Source of the DNA: Euleptes europaea
Taxonomy: Eukaryota; Chordata; Lepidosauria; Squamata; Sphaerodactylidae
Length of the DNA: 64,000 nucleotides
Direction of reading: 5' to 3'
NCBI RefSeq assembly: GCF_029931775.1
Contig: NC_079316.1
Span: 69,288,064 to 69,352,063, forward strand
Positions 45,301-55,650 of the stretch are shown in pieces (position 1 is the first letter of the stretch; every line of letters begins with the position of its first letter). The notes beneath the pieces are model-generated. The model did not search any database. It saw only the letters and a program-made list of their open reading frames with translations, and was not told the DNA's origin. Position numbers and translations under genes: made by a program.

Positions 45301-46687
45301 TTCATAAGCCTGTGTTATTCTAAGAGCACATTTATCATTTCGTAACAGACAGAAAATGTTGTGTCTGTATCCTACTGCCTTGGCATTTTAGAAGTCTAAA
45401 AGTCATCTCCAAAATATGACCTGGCAGCTGTACCTACAGTCTTGAAGTTTTTTTTAAGTGTCAGAGAAAATCTACTATAAGCATAGTATTGCAAAGCCCT
45501 AGCCATGTTTAAGCCCTGACCTGGATGGCCCAGGCTAGCCTGATCTTGTCAGATCTCAGAAGCTAAGCAGGGTCAGCCCTGACTAGTACTTGCCTTGAGG
45601 ACTCTGCTGGATTTCCACAAGTTGGCTGCAATTTGATGACACACACTGCCATGTTTAAAACCTAGCCTTGTTTAGGGCTAGATGTTTAGTACTAAATACG
45701 CTGTTCAGATTTTTAGTTAGAGGTAGCTCTGACTACTCTTGCTTAGCTTGGGGGGGGGAGTATAGTAAAAATTTGTATTTCTATCTTTTTGTAATACGTG
45801 AATTTACTTCCCACATTGTACTTTTTGTTAATGGGGATAGTCGTGCAATTGAGTCTCATTAAACGGAATGGTAACGCGAGACGCAGCCCTTGGTGGACTG
45901 AAGGCTCGGCCATACGACTCTGTCTTCAGCTGTTTCTGTGCTTGCGTTATGTTTGCTAATTATAGGGATGCTTCACTCTGCTTTCTTAGGAGGTTAATCT
46001 ACAATTAAACAATATTTCCTCTTGGCTGTCCATTATTTTCTGAAACAGATGGTTCATCATTTCCTGGGCTGTTAAACACAGCAAGGTTAAGGTTAGACTC
46101 TTGGGATTCAGTTAATTTTGAATCTTATTACAGGATGTAGAAGCAAAACTAATAAGAATAGTACTTAATATCATTTTGTGGCTGCAAACAATTATTTATT
46201 AGCAAACAATTGATCCCAGAAGGGCAAATTGTTTGAGCTGGTAATGAACTGAGACAAGGCAGGGCATCTCTGTATATTTGCAAAATAATTGTAACGTAAT
46301 TGCAATGCATTTAGACAGGCATCTTTTTGGACTTGTTTCTTCCTTTAAACGGATTTCTGAACATCATTATATCTTTTTGACATCAGTTGTTTATGCCATC
46401 CTTTAGCTGCATGGTTAAGAACTCTTACAGTAATCGATGGTGGTTGTTGATTTTTTTAAAACTTTCAGTTGGTTAAAGGGGTTTCGGGAAATGGTGACCT
46501 TCCTCACTTTTGGAGGCTTAATGTTATAATTATAATATAATTATGGCTTTACTATAAAAAGAATTTGTAAAGTCAAGGAGGTGGTAAAAATCTTATTTTG
46601 ATTATTTTTTTAAAAAAATGTCTTTTGGCATTCAGGAATACTATGAAAACTCTATCTAAAATATTGTTTTATTGCAGGTCTACTTGA
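32067..46687 (+). CDS. BUB3: BUB3, mitotic checkpoint WD40 protein (seven coding exons)
   Basis: Exons 32,067-32,261; 33,210-33,279; 34,952-35,103; 38,855-39,013; 40,786-40,963; 41,283-41,499; 46,678-46,687 join in frame to 326 residues, nearly identical to human BUB3. Blade signatures include WDTTVRLYD (35-43), [13 protein letters not shown] (72-84), [12 protein letters not shown] (113-124), VLVWDLRN (159-166) and [11 protein letters not shown] (254-264). BUB3 is a seven-bladed propeller that binds GLEBS motifs of BUB1 and BUBR1 and brings them to phosphorylated KNL1 at kinetochores; it is part of the mitotic checkpoint complex. The start MTGSNEF matches the family and follows an acceptor directly, so the first exon is noncoding. 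All splice sites are GT-AG. The protein ends KPKST, like the shorter human isoform. No lesion is seen. Confidence 0.98.
32262..33209 (+). other. BUB3: BUB3 intron with a split reverse SINE
   Basis: A reverse tRNA-type SINE (about 32,430-32,755; CCAAGGAGCTCAAAGTG, inverted B-box region TTTGAATCCAGTCC) is interrupted by a reverse copy of the 1,391-type repeat (32,579-32,685). A C-run is at 32,817-32,828. Confidence 0.75.
33210..33279 (+). CDS. BUB3: BUB3 coding exon 2 (residues 66-88)
   Basis: [20 protein letters not shown]. Acceptor TTGAAG; donor G/gtaagc; the intron splits codon 89 after its first base. Confidence 0.97.
33280..34951 (+). other. BUB3: BUB3 intron, no repeats recognised
   Basis: 1.67 kb of AT-rich DNA without a dispersed repeat that I recognise. 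Confidence 0.6.
34952..35103 (+). CDS. BUB3: BUB3 coding exon 3 (residues 89-139)
   Basis: [10 protein letters not shown] to SQPEK, with WDQTVKLWD. Donor AAG/gtttgt is usable but weaker than the others. Confidence 0.97.
35795..35970 (+). mobile_element. MIR/CORE-SINE-like remnant
   Basis: The string CTACCTCACAGGGCTGTTGT, then AAAGTGCTTGAAAT, is the conserved core and tail wording of ancient amniote CORE-SINEs. Confidence 0.6.
36190..36418 (-). mobile_element. tRNA-derived SINE, reverse
   Basis: Runs from a LINE-like tail (TTTATATGCCACCTTTCTCC) to an inverted head (TTAACCACTACACCACACTG). The A-box complement CCACTACACCA is clear. Confidence 0.8.
37861..38605 (+). mobile_element. L2/CR1-type LINE, 3' end
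   Basis: The translation [20 protein letters not shown], then [19 protein letters not shown], is the common C-terminus of this LINE family. The 3'UTR ends GCCCTGAGCCCAGCTTCTTT and GGCGGGATACAAATTGAAT. A scrap repeating the GCAGTTCCGCAGGGCCTGTA segment is 0.8 kb upstream at 37,369. Confidence 0.82.
38855..39013 (+). CDS. BUB3: BUB3 coding exon 4 (residues 140-192)
   Basis: [17 protein letters not shown] to [10 protein letters not shown]; blade with VLVWDLRN. Phase 0 at both ends; donor CAG/gtaagt. Confidence 0.97.
39311..40360. mobile_element. Foldback element, 1.05 kb, in a BUB3 intron
   Basis: Long inverted ends: the left (GGGCATCTTGGAATC, GATTCCCACCA, GAGGCAGGAACAATTTC, CTCCTAGTTTCAGTTTTG) is mirrored at 40,230-40,360 (CAAACTGAAACTGGGTGAC, GAAATTGTTCCTGCCTCC, GGTGGGAATCACTAATTCC). 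Arms are about 110-130 bp; the centre is pyrimidine-rich and has no coding signal. Family unknown. Confidence 0.75.
40786..40963 (+). CDS. BUB3: BUB3 coding exon 5 (residues 193-251 and part of 252)
   Basis: [20 protein letters not shown] to HNVHNTFAT. The donor is G/gtaaca. Residue L212 replaces P in human, and V for I occurs in FHNVHN. Confidence 0.97.
41283..41499 (+). CDS. BUB3: BUB3 coding exon 6 (residues 252-323 and part of 324)
   Basis: [20 protein letters not shown] to VTDAETKP, the last complete blade and the closing strand. Donor AA/gtgagt. Confidence 0.97.
42329..42361. repeat. (CA)n microsatellite
   Basis: About 16 uninterrupted AC units. Confidence 0.97.
45530..45648 (+). mobile_element. 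5S-rRNA-derived SINE, truncated
   Basis: Has TGTCAGATCTCAGAAGCTAA and GCAGGGTCAGCCCTGACTAG, then jumps to the tail region (ACAAGTTGGCTGCAATTTGA), so the middle is lost. Confidence 0.82.
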
Positions 46688-46990
46688 CTTCTGACCAAGA
46701 AAACTTCCATTACTTCTCTCCATCTACTTTTGGCAAGACTAGCTTGAAGTAAATCCTTTGATCAAGTAAAGATCTGTTTCCAATAATGCTTTCACTAAAA
46801 ATAGTGTTTGTGTAATCATTTAGTATCATTTTGTTCTGTTAGCTTGTACTGTGATTTTTCTTCTGCTTGAACATTTCCTTAAGCAAGTTCACTGCTTTGA
46901 AATGCTACGTTTTGTATTTGAACTTTTGTACAGATTTTATAACCGTTTATCTGTTGGTTGAATAAGAATAAATCTTTCAAAAAACTAATG
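46678..46990 (+). CDS. BUB3: BUB3 last exon: three codons' end, stop and 3'UTR
   Basis: The coding part is only 46,678-46,687 (end of K324, S, T, TGA). The remaining bases are 3'UTR with AATAAA at 46,967-46,972, the likely polyadenylation signal. Acceptor TATTGCAG. Confidence 0.9.
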
Positions 46991-47503
46991 ATATATTCAG
47001 CAGCAGTGTGTTGTAAATTTTCAGTCTTGTACTTAGTGGGAAAATACACATTTTATTCTTCATGTCACACTCAGCAGATGAACTGTGCCCTCACTTCTGA
47101 GATGAAGGAAGAATCCTTTTGGTGCCATCGGTCCTGCAGGGTTCACTTTTGAATCAGGCAACTACGCTGTGAAAGGCTTAAATATAAACTTGTGTGCTTG
47201 TTCTCCCTGGCAAATTAGGTTAGATATGCAAAGACTTTGAAACAGCAAGATGGTATGACAAATTGAATTCTCATGGTACACTATTCAACAGAGATGTCTG
47301 CTTGTAAGAGTTTGTGTTTAATGAAAGTGGTTTCAGACATGCATTTTAGTCCAGCACCTGAGATCCACATCACGATGACAACACTCTCCAGGCCCCCTGA
47401 GCTGTCTTGATGTATCTATTTATATAGATTGGAACGCAGAACCCCATTTAAAGCCAACTGCTATTATGTGCTACTAAATTTGTGTTGGATCTCTCAGTCC
47501 TCT
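46991..47503. other. Unassigned 3' flank of BUB3
   Basis: No gene or repeat recognised up to the BovB TSD (47,491-47,503). Confidence 0.45.
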
Positions 47504-47792
47504 CAGTCAGCCTGAACTGACCCTAGATGCTAAAATGGCTAAACTGAAGCTATCGTATTTTGGTCACATGATGAGAAGACGAGTTACTAGAAAAGACAGT
47601 TATGCTAGGGAAAGTTGAGGGCAGCAGGAAAAGAGGAAGACCCAACAAGAGATGGATTGACTCAATAAAGGAAGCCACAGCCCTCAGTTTGCAAGATCTG
47701 AGCAAGGCTGTCAAAGACCGGACATTTTAGAGGACATTGATTCATAGGGTATCCATGAGTCGGAAGCGACTTGACGGCACTTAACACACACA
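47504..47792 (+). mobile_element. BovB LINE 3' end with 13-bp target-site duplication
   Basis: The BovB C-terminus and tail match the copy at 391-772 (GTTGAGGGCAGCAGGAAAAG, GAAGCGACTTGACGGCAC). The flank CTCTCAGTCCTCT occurs at 47,491-47,503 and 47,793-47,805. This is a 5'-truncated insertion made by target-primed reverse transcription. Its frame is broken early. Confidence 0.92.
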
Positions 47793-47805
47793 CTCTCAGT
47801 CCTCT

Positions 47806-49024
47806 GGGATAACACCTATGGACAAAACCACTGTTGCCAAAGTTACATTGCAAAGTCAGGTCAAATTTTGCTACAGCTAATAAATCTGCCAAACTAGTGT
47901 TGCTCCTACAACATCCCAGACAAGTATGTTTTATGCTACACGTAAAAGATAATAAATTTGGGATTGTGTTCTGTGGCTGAAATCTAGAATCACTGGAATT
48001 TTAATACTAATCGTAGGTTCTCTTTGCCATCTTCCTACACAGTCAGAAAGTAGAGAAGGGGAGACACCACCTGGCCTGCCTTCCTATCTGTAGCCCTCCT
48101 GAGCTGTTTTATGTGTAGTCTTTGGGGATCCCCCAGCATCATGTTTTGGTGTGGACACAATATTCTGGGCAAAGAAGGGAAGATGGTCTCTACCGATCTG
48201 TAATGTGTGCAAGGTTAAATCATCATCTAAAAGGGTTCAGTTCTCCAGGATTATTGTACTTTGATTTTTAACTTCAGAAATGCTTCTTTTTGGATTTTTA
48301 TACTATACCCAACCATTCACCATCTGGCTGAAGCTTTTGTAAGCTTTGTTTTAGATCTAGCATTATGTTGGCTTTATCAGATAAAATATAGCAACCTGTG
48401 AATGTTGAGTCTGCTCAACACTTCAGCCAAGAGGGGGAGTCCAGAAGCTATCTGCCTGGTGAAGGAAGGGTGAGCCAGATTATCCTAATATCTGCTGTGC
48501 TGCCTAGGACTTCACCAGTAGGATCCCTGCTTGATATCTGTGACTTTGCTTGGAGCAAGCCCCTGAGTCAGCAGTTCCTGCCCAGGCTTTCATCCTCACC
48601 TGTCCCTGAGCTTCCGGGATAAAGCCTGGACTCCTGCAGGGGCAGGACAGCCACCGGCAGGGTCATCACTGAAGGAGGGACACCAAAGAGGGACCCACTT
48701 CGGGGGGTTGCGAGGCCTTGTTTATCCTTTCAGTAGAAATTGGTGCTGGAAGGACCAATGGGCTTGTTAGGTGGCTGGAGTGGAAGTGCTGTCTTCAGCT
48801 GTCTCTTAATGGGTGGATAGCCAGTGGGTATGTGCCCTGTGGGGAGGGACTTGCATTCCCCTGGCCCTGGGCAGAGGGAGATATGATGGTGGGAGATGGG
48901 CTGTTCCAGGAGGACGAGGCATGGCCACTCTTCATTCAAGTCACTCTTCATTCAAGTCTGCCTCCCAGTTAACACCTGGTTGCACTGAGGCAGCCTCTCT
49001 TGGTTTTAAGATCCTGCTGCTGCA
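47806..49024. other. Unassigned intergenic DNA
   Basis: The G/C-richer part (48,380-49,020) has open frames of 70-85 codons on both strands without domain signals; it may be an unrecognised old repeat. Confidence 0.4.
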
Positions 49025-50290
49025 TGCCAGGTAATTAAATGGAAAACCTACGGCCATTCAGGATTTAATCTGGCCTGTATTACGGAGGTTTGGTTGGAAG
49101 AGACTGGGTGTGTAAATTCAGCCCAGCTGTGCCCTCCATGTTTCCCTGTACAGCAACAGCAGGGGTTGTACCACCTATGCTCAAGGAGGCAGCGATTAGA
49201 CCTGTTTTGAAAAAAACCCTTAAGACCAAGCTAGCTTGAAAGGTAAGTGGGGTTGACCATGGTGAGTATTTGGATGGGAGACCACCAAGGAATACCACGG
49301 TTGCTACGCAGAGGTAGGCAATGTCAAACCGCCTCCGAACGTCTTTTGCCTTGAAAATCCTACGGGTTTGCCATAAGTTGGCTGTGACTTGATGCCCTGC
49401 CCCAAAAGCCCTACTAGAACAGATACAGCTGTGGGCACCTTGGTTGATGATCTCTACAGAGAACTAGACAAGCGGAATGTGACCCCACAAGTTCTGCTGG
49501 ATCTCTTGGTGGCCCTCTACTACTGATGATAAAATCCTACTGAGCTGCCCATTGGCACTGGGAGGGCACCATGTTACAGTGGTTGGAGTCCTATCTGGAG
49601 AACTGGTTTCATAGAGTGGTGCTGGGGGATTCCTGCTCTGCCCCATGACCTGTGGGATTTCGCAGTGTTTGATCTTATCCCCCATACTATTTAATATCCA
49701 TGTGAAGCCGCTGGGAGAGGTCGACAGGAAGTTTGGTCTGTGGTGTCACCAATATGTGGATGATATCAAGCTCTTTTAACTTTCCCACCTAATTTTGTTA
49801 ATGTTATGAACCAGGGCTTAGATTCAGTAATTGGATGAAAGTGCACAAGTGGACACTTAATCCTGACAAGACTGAGGTGCCCTGGGTTAGTAGTAAGGTA
49901 GACCAGGGACTTGAGATCTTTCCTGTCTTGGATGAGGTTATACTCTCCTTGAGAAGCCCGGTTTGCTGCTTGGGAGTGCTGATCGACATAGTCATCTTAG
50001 AAAACCAGGTGGCTGCAGTGGTCCAGAGTGCTTTTGCCTGCTGTCTGCTTCATCTGGGTCAGTCCGAAGTAGCCACAGTGATCCATGCCTTAGTTACGTC
50101 TAGACTGGACTCTTGCAATGCTCTGCTTGGGGCTACCCTTGAAGAGTGTTTGGAAGCTGAAGCTAGTGTAGGATGCAACAGCTATTGGGAGCATGTGACC
50201 TTGATATTGCAGTAATTACACTGGCTATCCATCTGCTCATGAGTCCAATTCAAGGTATTGGTTGCCTAAACTGGCAAAAGCTAATCACAG
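49025..50290 (+). mobile_element. L2/CR1-type LINE, RT part
   Basis: Endonuclease-region words near 49,070 and then RT words: LSPILFN, HQYVDDIKLF, LNPDKTEV.WVSSKVDQGL, LGVLIDIV, ATVIHALVTSRLDSCNALL. The copy is decayed by stops and frameshifts and is interrupted by a 5S-derived SINE at 49,235-49,400. Its C-terminus probably continues at 51,140-51,400. Confidence 0.8.
49235..49400 (+). mobile_element. 5S-rRNA-derived SINE inside a LINE
   Basis: GTATTTGGATGGGAGACCAC and GGTTGCTACGCAGAGGTAGG come from the 5S head; GCCATAAGTTGGCTGTGAC is the BovB-like tail. The beginning of the head is diverged. Confidence 0.82.
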
Positions 50291-50429
50291 CTGCTAGAAA
50301 TAGTAGAAATGAGTGAATTTTGTAAGTTGGTTAGTTCTGTTTTACATCCTAGGAGTCCACTCGTATCCCATATTTCCTCATACTTGGGAGGAATACTTTG
50401 TTAATATTTTGCTAGTGTCTGTAGTAACT

Positions 50430-51140
50430 ATGATTATCAGAGTACTTGAAATCCAGCCGAACTATCAGAGTACCCCCCCACATTCGACCATCTGAAATTA
50501 AGTTTTCTAATTTCTCAAATGAAGAATGGGAAGCCCCTGGTGCAGATTTAATTCCTCCAGTAATCTTCAAAACCAATATTTCTTGGGGAAAAGGTATACT
50601 GGCAACTGTATTCACTCAGATAAATGAAACAGGAGCTATGCCATCAGCTTGGAGACATGCTATCATAATTCTAGTTTATAAGAAGGGAGGCAGAGCGGAC
50701 CCATCCAACTACAGGCCAATCAGCCTTTTATCAGTGGCGGGAAGCTTTATGCTTTATCTCTTAATTACCAACTCGTGGACTGGTTGAAAACTAATAAAAT
50801 CCCCAGGAGGGAACAGGCCAGCTACAGGCGAGGAGCTGGTACAGATGATCATCTTTTGACTTTCCAGAGTCAGGGGATCCTTGCTGCTGCCTTTATGGAT
50901 TTGAAGGCAGCTTTTGATACTGTGCCCTGTGCCTGACCGGAACAAGTTAAAATCATCTATTGACAAGAGACGGCTCTGAGATTCTGTATTCTAATCCCAC
51001 TACACAAGACCGCTATAGGTTAGATGGACAGATTTCTGACAAAATTTTCCTACAGAAGAGAGTATGTCAAGGGTGTGTGCTGGCACCTTTATTGTTCGAC
51101 TTATATAGTAACAGTATTTCTTCTGTCTCTACTCAGGACT
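50430..51140 (+). mobile_element. Non-LTR retrotransposon RT fragment of another clade
   Basis: Words such as APGADLIPP.IFK, AWRHAIII.VYKKG, DPSNYRPISLLSV and FMDLKAAFDTVP are RT motifs; QISDKIFLQKRVCQGCVLAP continues the domain near 51,030-51,090. They differ from the L2/CR1-type copy on both sides. Frames are broken. The clade cannot be fixed by eye (I/Jockey-like is possible). Confidence 0.75.
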
Positions 51141-51400
51141 GTTATTCTCCAACATGGCTTGGGACTGGGGTATCTGAAGGACCATCTTCTCCCATATGTT
51201 CCTGCCCAGGAATTAAGATCACAAAGGCCCTCCTGACTGTTCCATCAATCAAAGAAGCTTGTTTGGTGGGTACACAAGAGAGGTCTTTTTCAACTGCAGT
51301 CCCATGGTTATGGAACAACAATCCCAAGGAGGTGTGCCTGATCCCCTCACTTTCAATCTTTAGGCAGCTGAAGACTTTTTAAAATCTTTATTAAAACAAA
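51141..51400 (+). mobile_element. L2/CR1-type LINE C-terminus
   Basis: LTVPSIKEACLVGTQERSFS and WLWNN.PKEV, LIPSLSIFRQLKTF are the C-terminal wording of the LINE family seen at 37,861 and 49,025. It lies directly after the foreign RT fragment. Confidence 0.72.
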
Positions 51401-53323
51401 CGAACAATGAAAGGAAATATAAAATGCAAAGATACAAAAAATACATAACCATCCCTTTCCCCTTTACAACCATGCATGAAGATGTCCTTTATCAGCATAG
51501 GGCAATTATGGTATTAATTCAGTCTATCCTATTACCAGTTCCATCCTCTGTTTAGCCTCTGACCATGTAGTTCTAATCTGAGTGTGTCTCTGCTGTTGTG
51601 GTATGCTGTTAATTTCAGAAAGGCCTTTAAAACATATCACAAAACTGGGGCATTGTGGTGTTCAAAAGATGAGAGAACATAGCAGTACTCTGACGCTGAA
51701 TTCCATAAACTCTGCACTTAGCTCCTTTTCTAACCTCCCAGGAGTATCTTAGATTTTAGACTACTATATGACTCAGTTGTGTAATAAGAGTAAGTCTGAC
51801 CTTTTTGGTTCTAGAGGCATTAGTGGTAGGAGACAAAATAATACACTAGGTCTACTTTAAAGTAAATCGTGGTCATTTTGCTTACTCCTTAGTGCCATTG
51901 TATTGAGCCACTTAAACAGCCATGCAGTTCTGAAGATGGAAGTTCTGTTAATGCCAAAGAACAGTATGTTAAGGAGCATACTCAGAGTACCTCTATCGTT
52001 TTCTTCTGGTACTTAAAAATAGGAACAGAATTTAGAGTGGTTATATAACTTCCATACAGATATACTCCAGTACCTGCCTGCCCTCTTCTAGCACATTTTC
52101 TGTTCTGTCCACTTCATGAAAAAATCGACTCCCCCTGCCCAGATATTTTCCAAAATTATCCTTTTTTTCCACTTATCCCCATACATTTGGAATTATCAGG
52201 ATGCTTTTGGGTACATATTCAGTCAAGCAATTGGTTTTCAGTATCAGAGGTTCACCCCAGTCCTTCTGCCTCACAAGACTCGGTTCTTTCCCAAATCTCC
52301 CTCTGTTTCTTTACCCAGTTTATAAAAGCACTTGGGTAAGGTATCTATCAGTTCTACGGGAGGGATGGGAACAGAGTGATGAAAGTATGATGAAAGTATG
52401 TATCTACACGTATTGCAGAATCAACAGAGGAGAAAGGAAAGGGGAAATTGAAAGACTCCACATCTGGTACAAAGCATCTGGGATTGATTAGTAGATCATA
52501 ATTGATCTTCTGTCCACACCTGCTTTAGAGAACACTAATTCTGGGGTGCAGATACATAGCCTTGCTAGTTGAAAGTTACCTTGATTTAGAAGCACCCAAA
52601 AAGGAATGAGGGAGAAGAAAACTGCAGTTAACTTCAGATTCCATCTCATCTTAGGTTGACTCTGACATCTTGGCTTGGTCCTCTTGTATGGGGCTAAATG
52701 CTCTTTGGCCCTGTTTCTACACCAGTCTGGGCCCCTTAGATTCACAAATAACACATTCTGCTTCTGTGCACCCAGAACAATAAAATCTTAATATATTTAA
52801 TGCAGATGTTTTCCTTCATTCAATTTGATTCTCACATGAAAATTAATACATCCTATTTTTCTAGCTGTTTGCTATTGCTACAACTCACAGCCCAAGGAAA
52901 TGATTGGTACAGTTGCACAATCTGTAAATGTACTGTTTTATAGTACGGAATTATATTGCTAATGCCATTGTGTATTGTACTGCACTAACAAATGTCTTCC
53001 TAGAATTTTCTACACCCTGGGACACTAGAGGTATAAAGGAACAGCAAAATAGGAAAGGAAAATGCAAACTAGAAAAGGAAGGAAGAAAATCAGTATAAAT
53101 GAGAGGGATTTCAAGTGATGAACAGGAACCCTCTCCAGTATGAATGCAGAAATCTGCAAAGGACATTGGTCTTATTTGTCAACCCCCCAAACATGAAAAA
53201 GAGCAGCAGCAGAAGTAATAAGTGGGGACAGCAGCAACTAAGGGTTTCTAGCTGATGGCTTCTAAAATACGTCTGTACAGTTTCCAAGTGGCAGTTGGGG
53301 ATATGGTGCACGTGGTAAGCAAA
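51401..53323. other. Unassigned intergenic DNA
   Basis: About 1.9 kb without a recognisable repeat or gene. Open frames are below 100 codons. Confidence 0.45.
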
Positions 53324-53746
53324 CTGAAAGGAAGGGCTGTTGAAAAAAAAATTCGGTATAGTTCGGATTCGGCCGAATTCGGCCCGTCTGGATTTGGGAT
53401 ATGCCAAAGTCCGAACTCCCCTGCTTCGGGTCCGTGCAATTCGGCGCGAATTCAAGTTCAGGAAAAAAATTTGGCCGAAAAAAGCCATTAAAAACACAAC
53501 AGCGCCTTTCCGCGGCTCCGGGGGGGCATTTTTGGGGGTAGAGGTCCCAAACTTTCAGAGGAGCTTCAAAGGACCCTTCTTGCCAGACCCCCCAAGTTTT
53601 GTAAAGATTGGGTCAGGGGGGGCTGAGATATGGGCCCCGAAAGGGGTCCCCCCACCCTTAATGTGCATCTCTGAGCAGAGCTTGCCGCCCACGCACAAAG
53701 CTCCCAGCCCTGACAAACAGCTGAACTGCGGGGAGCAAGGGCAGGG

Positions 53747-54050
53747 CAGGTGCGAAGAAGTTTGCAAAGCAACACAACTGCAAAGCAACACAACCATGCA
53801 AAGCAACACGTTTGCAACAGTGCAAAGCAACACCTGACACTTGGGAGTTTGCAAACCATAGAAAGGGACAGAGGCAGCTAGCTATGCTTAATAGGCGGGG
53901 CAGGTGCGAAGAAGTTTGCAAAGCAACACAACTGCAAAGCAACACAACTGCAAAGCAACACGTTTGCAACCATGCAAAGCAATACTTGACACCTGGGAGT
54001 TTGCAAACCATGGAAAGGGACAGAGGCAGCTAGCTATGCATAATAAGCAG
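53747..54050 (+). repeat. 154-bp direct duplication with 16-bp subrepeats
   Basis: Two copies begin CAGGTGCGAAGAAGTTTGCA at 53,747 and 53,901. Each contains several TGCAAAGCAACACAAC subunits and ends with GGGACAGAGGCAGCTAGCTA. Confidence 0.93.
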
Positions 54051-54546
54051 GAGGGGTGGAATTTCCCCTTTTGCATCGGACTCGGGACCAGGCAAATGCA
54101 TTCTTTAAGTCACCATTTGAAAACCAGTTTTGAGCAAGCATCAAAATAGACCTAACCGATCTTATGAATTAGGGAAAACCTGAGGACACACAACTGAAGC
54201 CCCCCTCAAACCAGGGAGAGAGAGACTCAAGGGGGCACACACACCCCAGGCAGAACAGGCGAAAGCCCCCTTTGGCTTCCCCCCCACCCACAGAAACTGC
54301 TCCCTCCCCACACACACACACACTCTGCTTCCCCCCCACACACACACACAGAGGAGAAAAATTATAGATTAAAGCCCCCAAAGGGGTCTTACTGTGGCTG
54401 TCTTCTGTTCCATCAGGAGGGGCTGGGAGGACTGAGTAATCCAATACAATTCTATTTAAGCACGGGAGGTTTTGCCTTGGATTTGCCGCTCTGGAGATGC
54501 ATACAGGATCGAGTGATCCATTCATCTCAATAGGGAAAAGGGGAAA

Positions 54547-54985
54547 GCCCATATCTCGGGACCCCCTAACCCAATGTTTACAAAACTTGGGGGGTCTCTT
54601 AAGAAGGCTCGTCTGAAGCTATGCTGAATGTTTGGGGGCTGCACCCCCCAAAATGCACCCCCTGCAGCCACAGAAAGAGAAAAGGGGGGAGCCCATATTT
54701 CTGCCCCCACTGAACCCATCTTTACAAAACTTGGGGGGTCTCTTAAGAAGGCTTGTCTGAAGCTATGCTGAAAGTTTGGGGGCTGCACCCCCCAAAAAGC
54801 CCCCCCTGCAGCCACGAAATGGAAAAGGGGGGAGGGAAAAGCGGTGGAGCCCATATCTCGGGACCCCCTGACCCAATGTTTACAAAACTTGGGGGGTCTC
54901 TTAAGAAGGTTCTCTGAAGCTCCGCTGAAAGTTTGGGGTCTCTACCCCAAAAAATGCGCCCCCTGCAGCCATGGAAAGGAGCGAA
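54547..54985 (+). repeat. Three tandem units of about 144-158 bp
   Basis: Each unit has GCCCATAT, TTTACAAAACTTGGGGGGTC, TCTTAAGAAGG, AAGTTTGGGG and a GCCCCCTGCAGCCA-like end. They are inverted relatives of 53,512-53,637 and of 3,735-3,860. Confidence 0.9.
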
Positions 54986-55424
54986 TGTGCACACTCACCC
55001 CCACACGAGGATTTCTCTCTCTCTCCCTGGCCGGGCCGCGCAGCAGCTGATTCCTCCAGTACTCAATCCTGACTGATTGGCCAGAAGAAGACCCAGCTTG
55101 GCCACCGATTGGCCGGGGGAGAATGCTGCTTACTGATGGTTATGCTGCTGCGTCCGGAATTTGCCGAATTTATTTGTGAACTCCCGAACTCGCTGAATTC
55201 GGCTTCCCCGTGTTCCTGCCATTTTTGAGTTCAGTTCGTCCCGAACTAAAAACCGCCGAATCAGGGGGAATTCGGCTGTTTTTTGGTTCGGGCCAAACCG
55301 AATCGACAGCCCTACTGGAAGGTGCAGAGGTGAAACAGCAAGGCAGTTTGTCATGAGACAAAATGTGAAGGAATTGACCAGGGCAACCACAGTGTAAGTG
55401 ACTGAGGCAGGAATATGACAGGTG

Positions 55425-55650
55425 AGCCAGTATACGCAGTGGTTAGAATGTCGGACTAGAATCTGGTAAACTCCAGGTTTGAATCCCTGGTTTGCCATGG
55501 ACACTTGTTGGGTGACCATGGGCCAGTCACACACACTCAGCCTTATCTACTTCACAGGCTTGTTACAAGGATAAAATGAAGGAGGAGAATGATGTAAGGT
55601 GATTTGGATCCCCATTGGGTAGAAAGGTGGGCCAAAAATGAAGTAAATAG
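55425..55650 (+). mobile_element. tRNA-derived SINE, Sauria/ACA type
   Basis: A-box region CGCAGTGGTTAGAATGTCGG, B box GGTTTGAATCCC, and a 3' end GGTAGAAAGGTGGGCC. Its tail is the insertion site of the next element. Confidence 0.85.

Larger units (their letters stand above)
41500..46677 (+). other. BUB3: BUB3 last intron, 5.2 kb
   Basis: Holds a (CA)n microsatellite (42,329-42,361), a scrap of BovB-like SINE tail in reverse (about 45,250-45,300) and a 5S-derived SINE (45,530-45,648). Otherwise AT-rich and unassigned. Confidence 0.75.
53332..55314. mobile_element. Composite hAT-like nonautonomous element, about 2 kb
   Basis: Ends AAGGGCTGTTGA and TCGACAGCCCTA are inverted; flanks CTGAAAGG (53,324-53,331) and CTGGAAGG (55,315-55,322) form an 8-bp TSD with one mismatch. 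Subterminal AATTCGG-rich arms are mirrored. Inside are one 126-bp unit (53,512-53,637) and three inverted relatives in tandem (54,547; 54,691; 54,849), a 154-bp direct duplication (53,747 and 53,901) and a half copy of the GTGGCCATTTACG MITE. The long overlapping frames are repeat by-products; no transposase is seen. Confidence 0.8.

Noticed and set aside
53340-54149. Frames of up to 165 codons with CKATQLQSNT-like repeats
   Set aside because: They come from 16-bp and 154-bp repeats inside a mobile element and occur on both strands.
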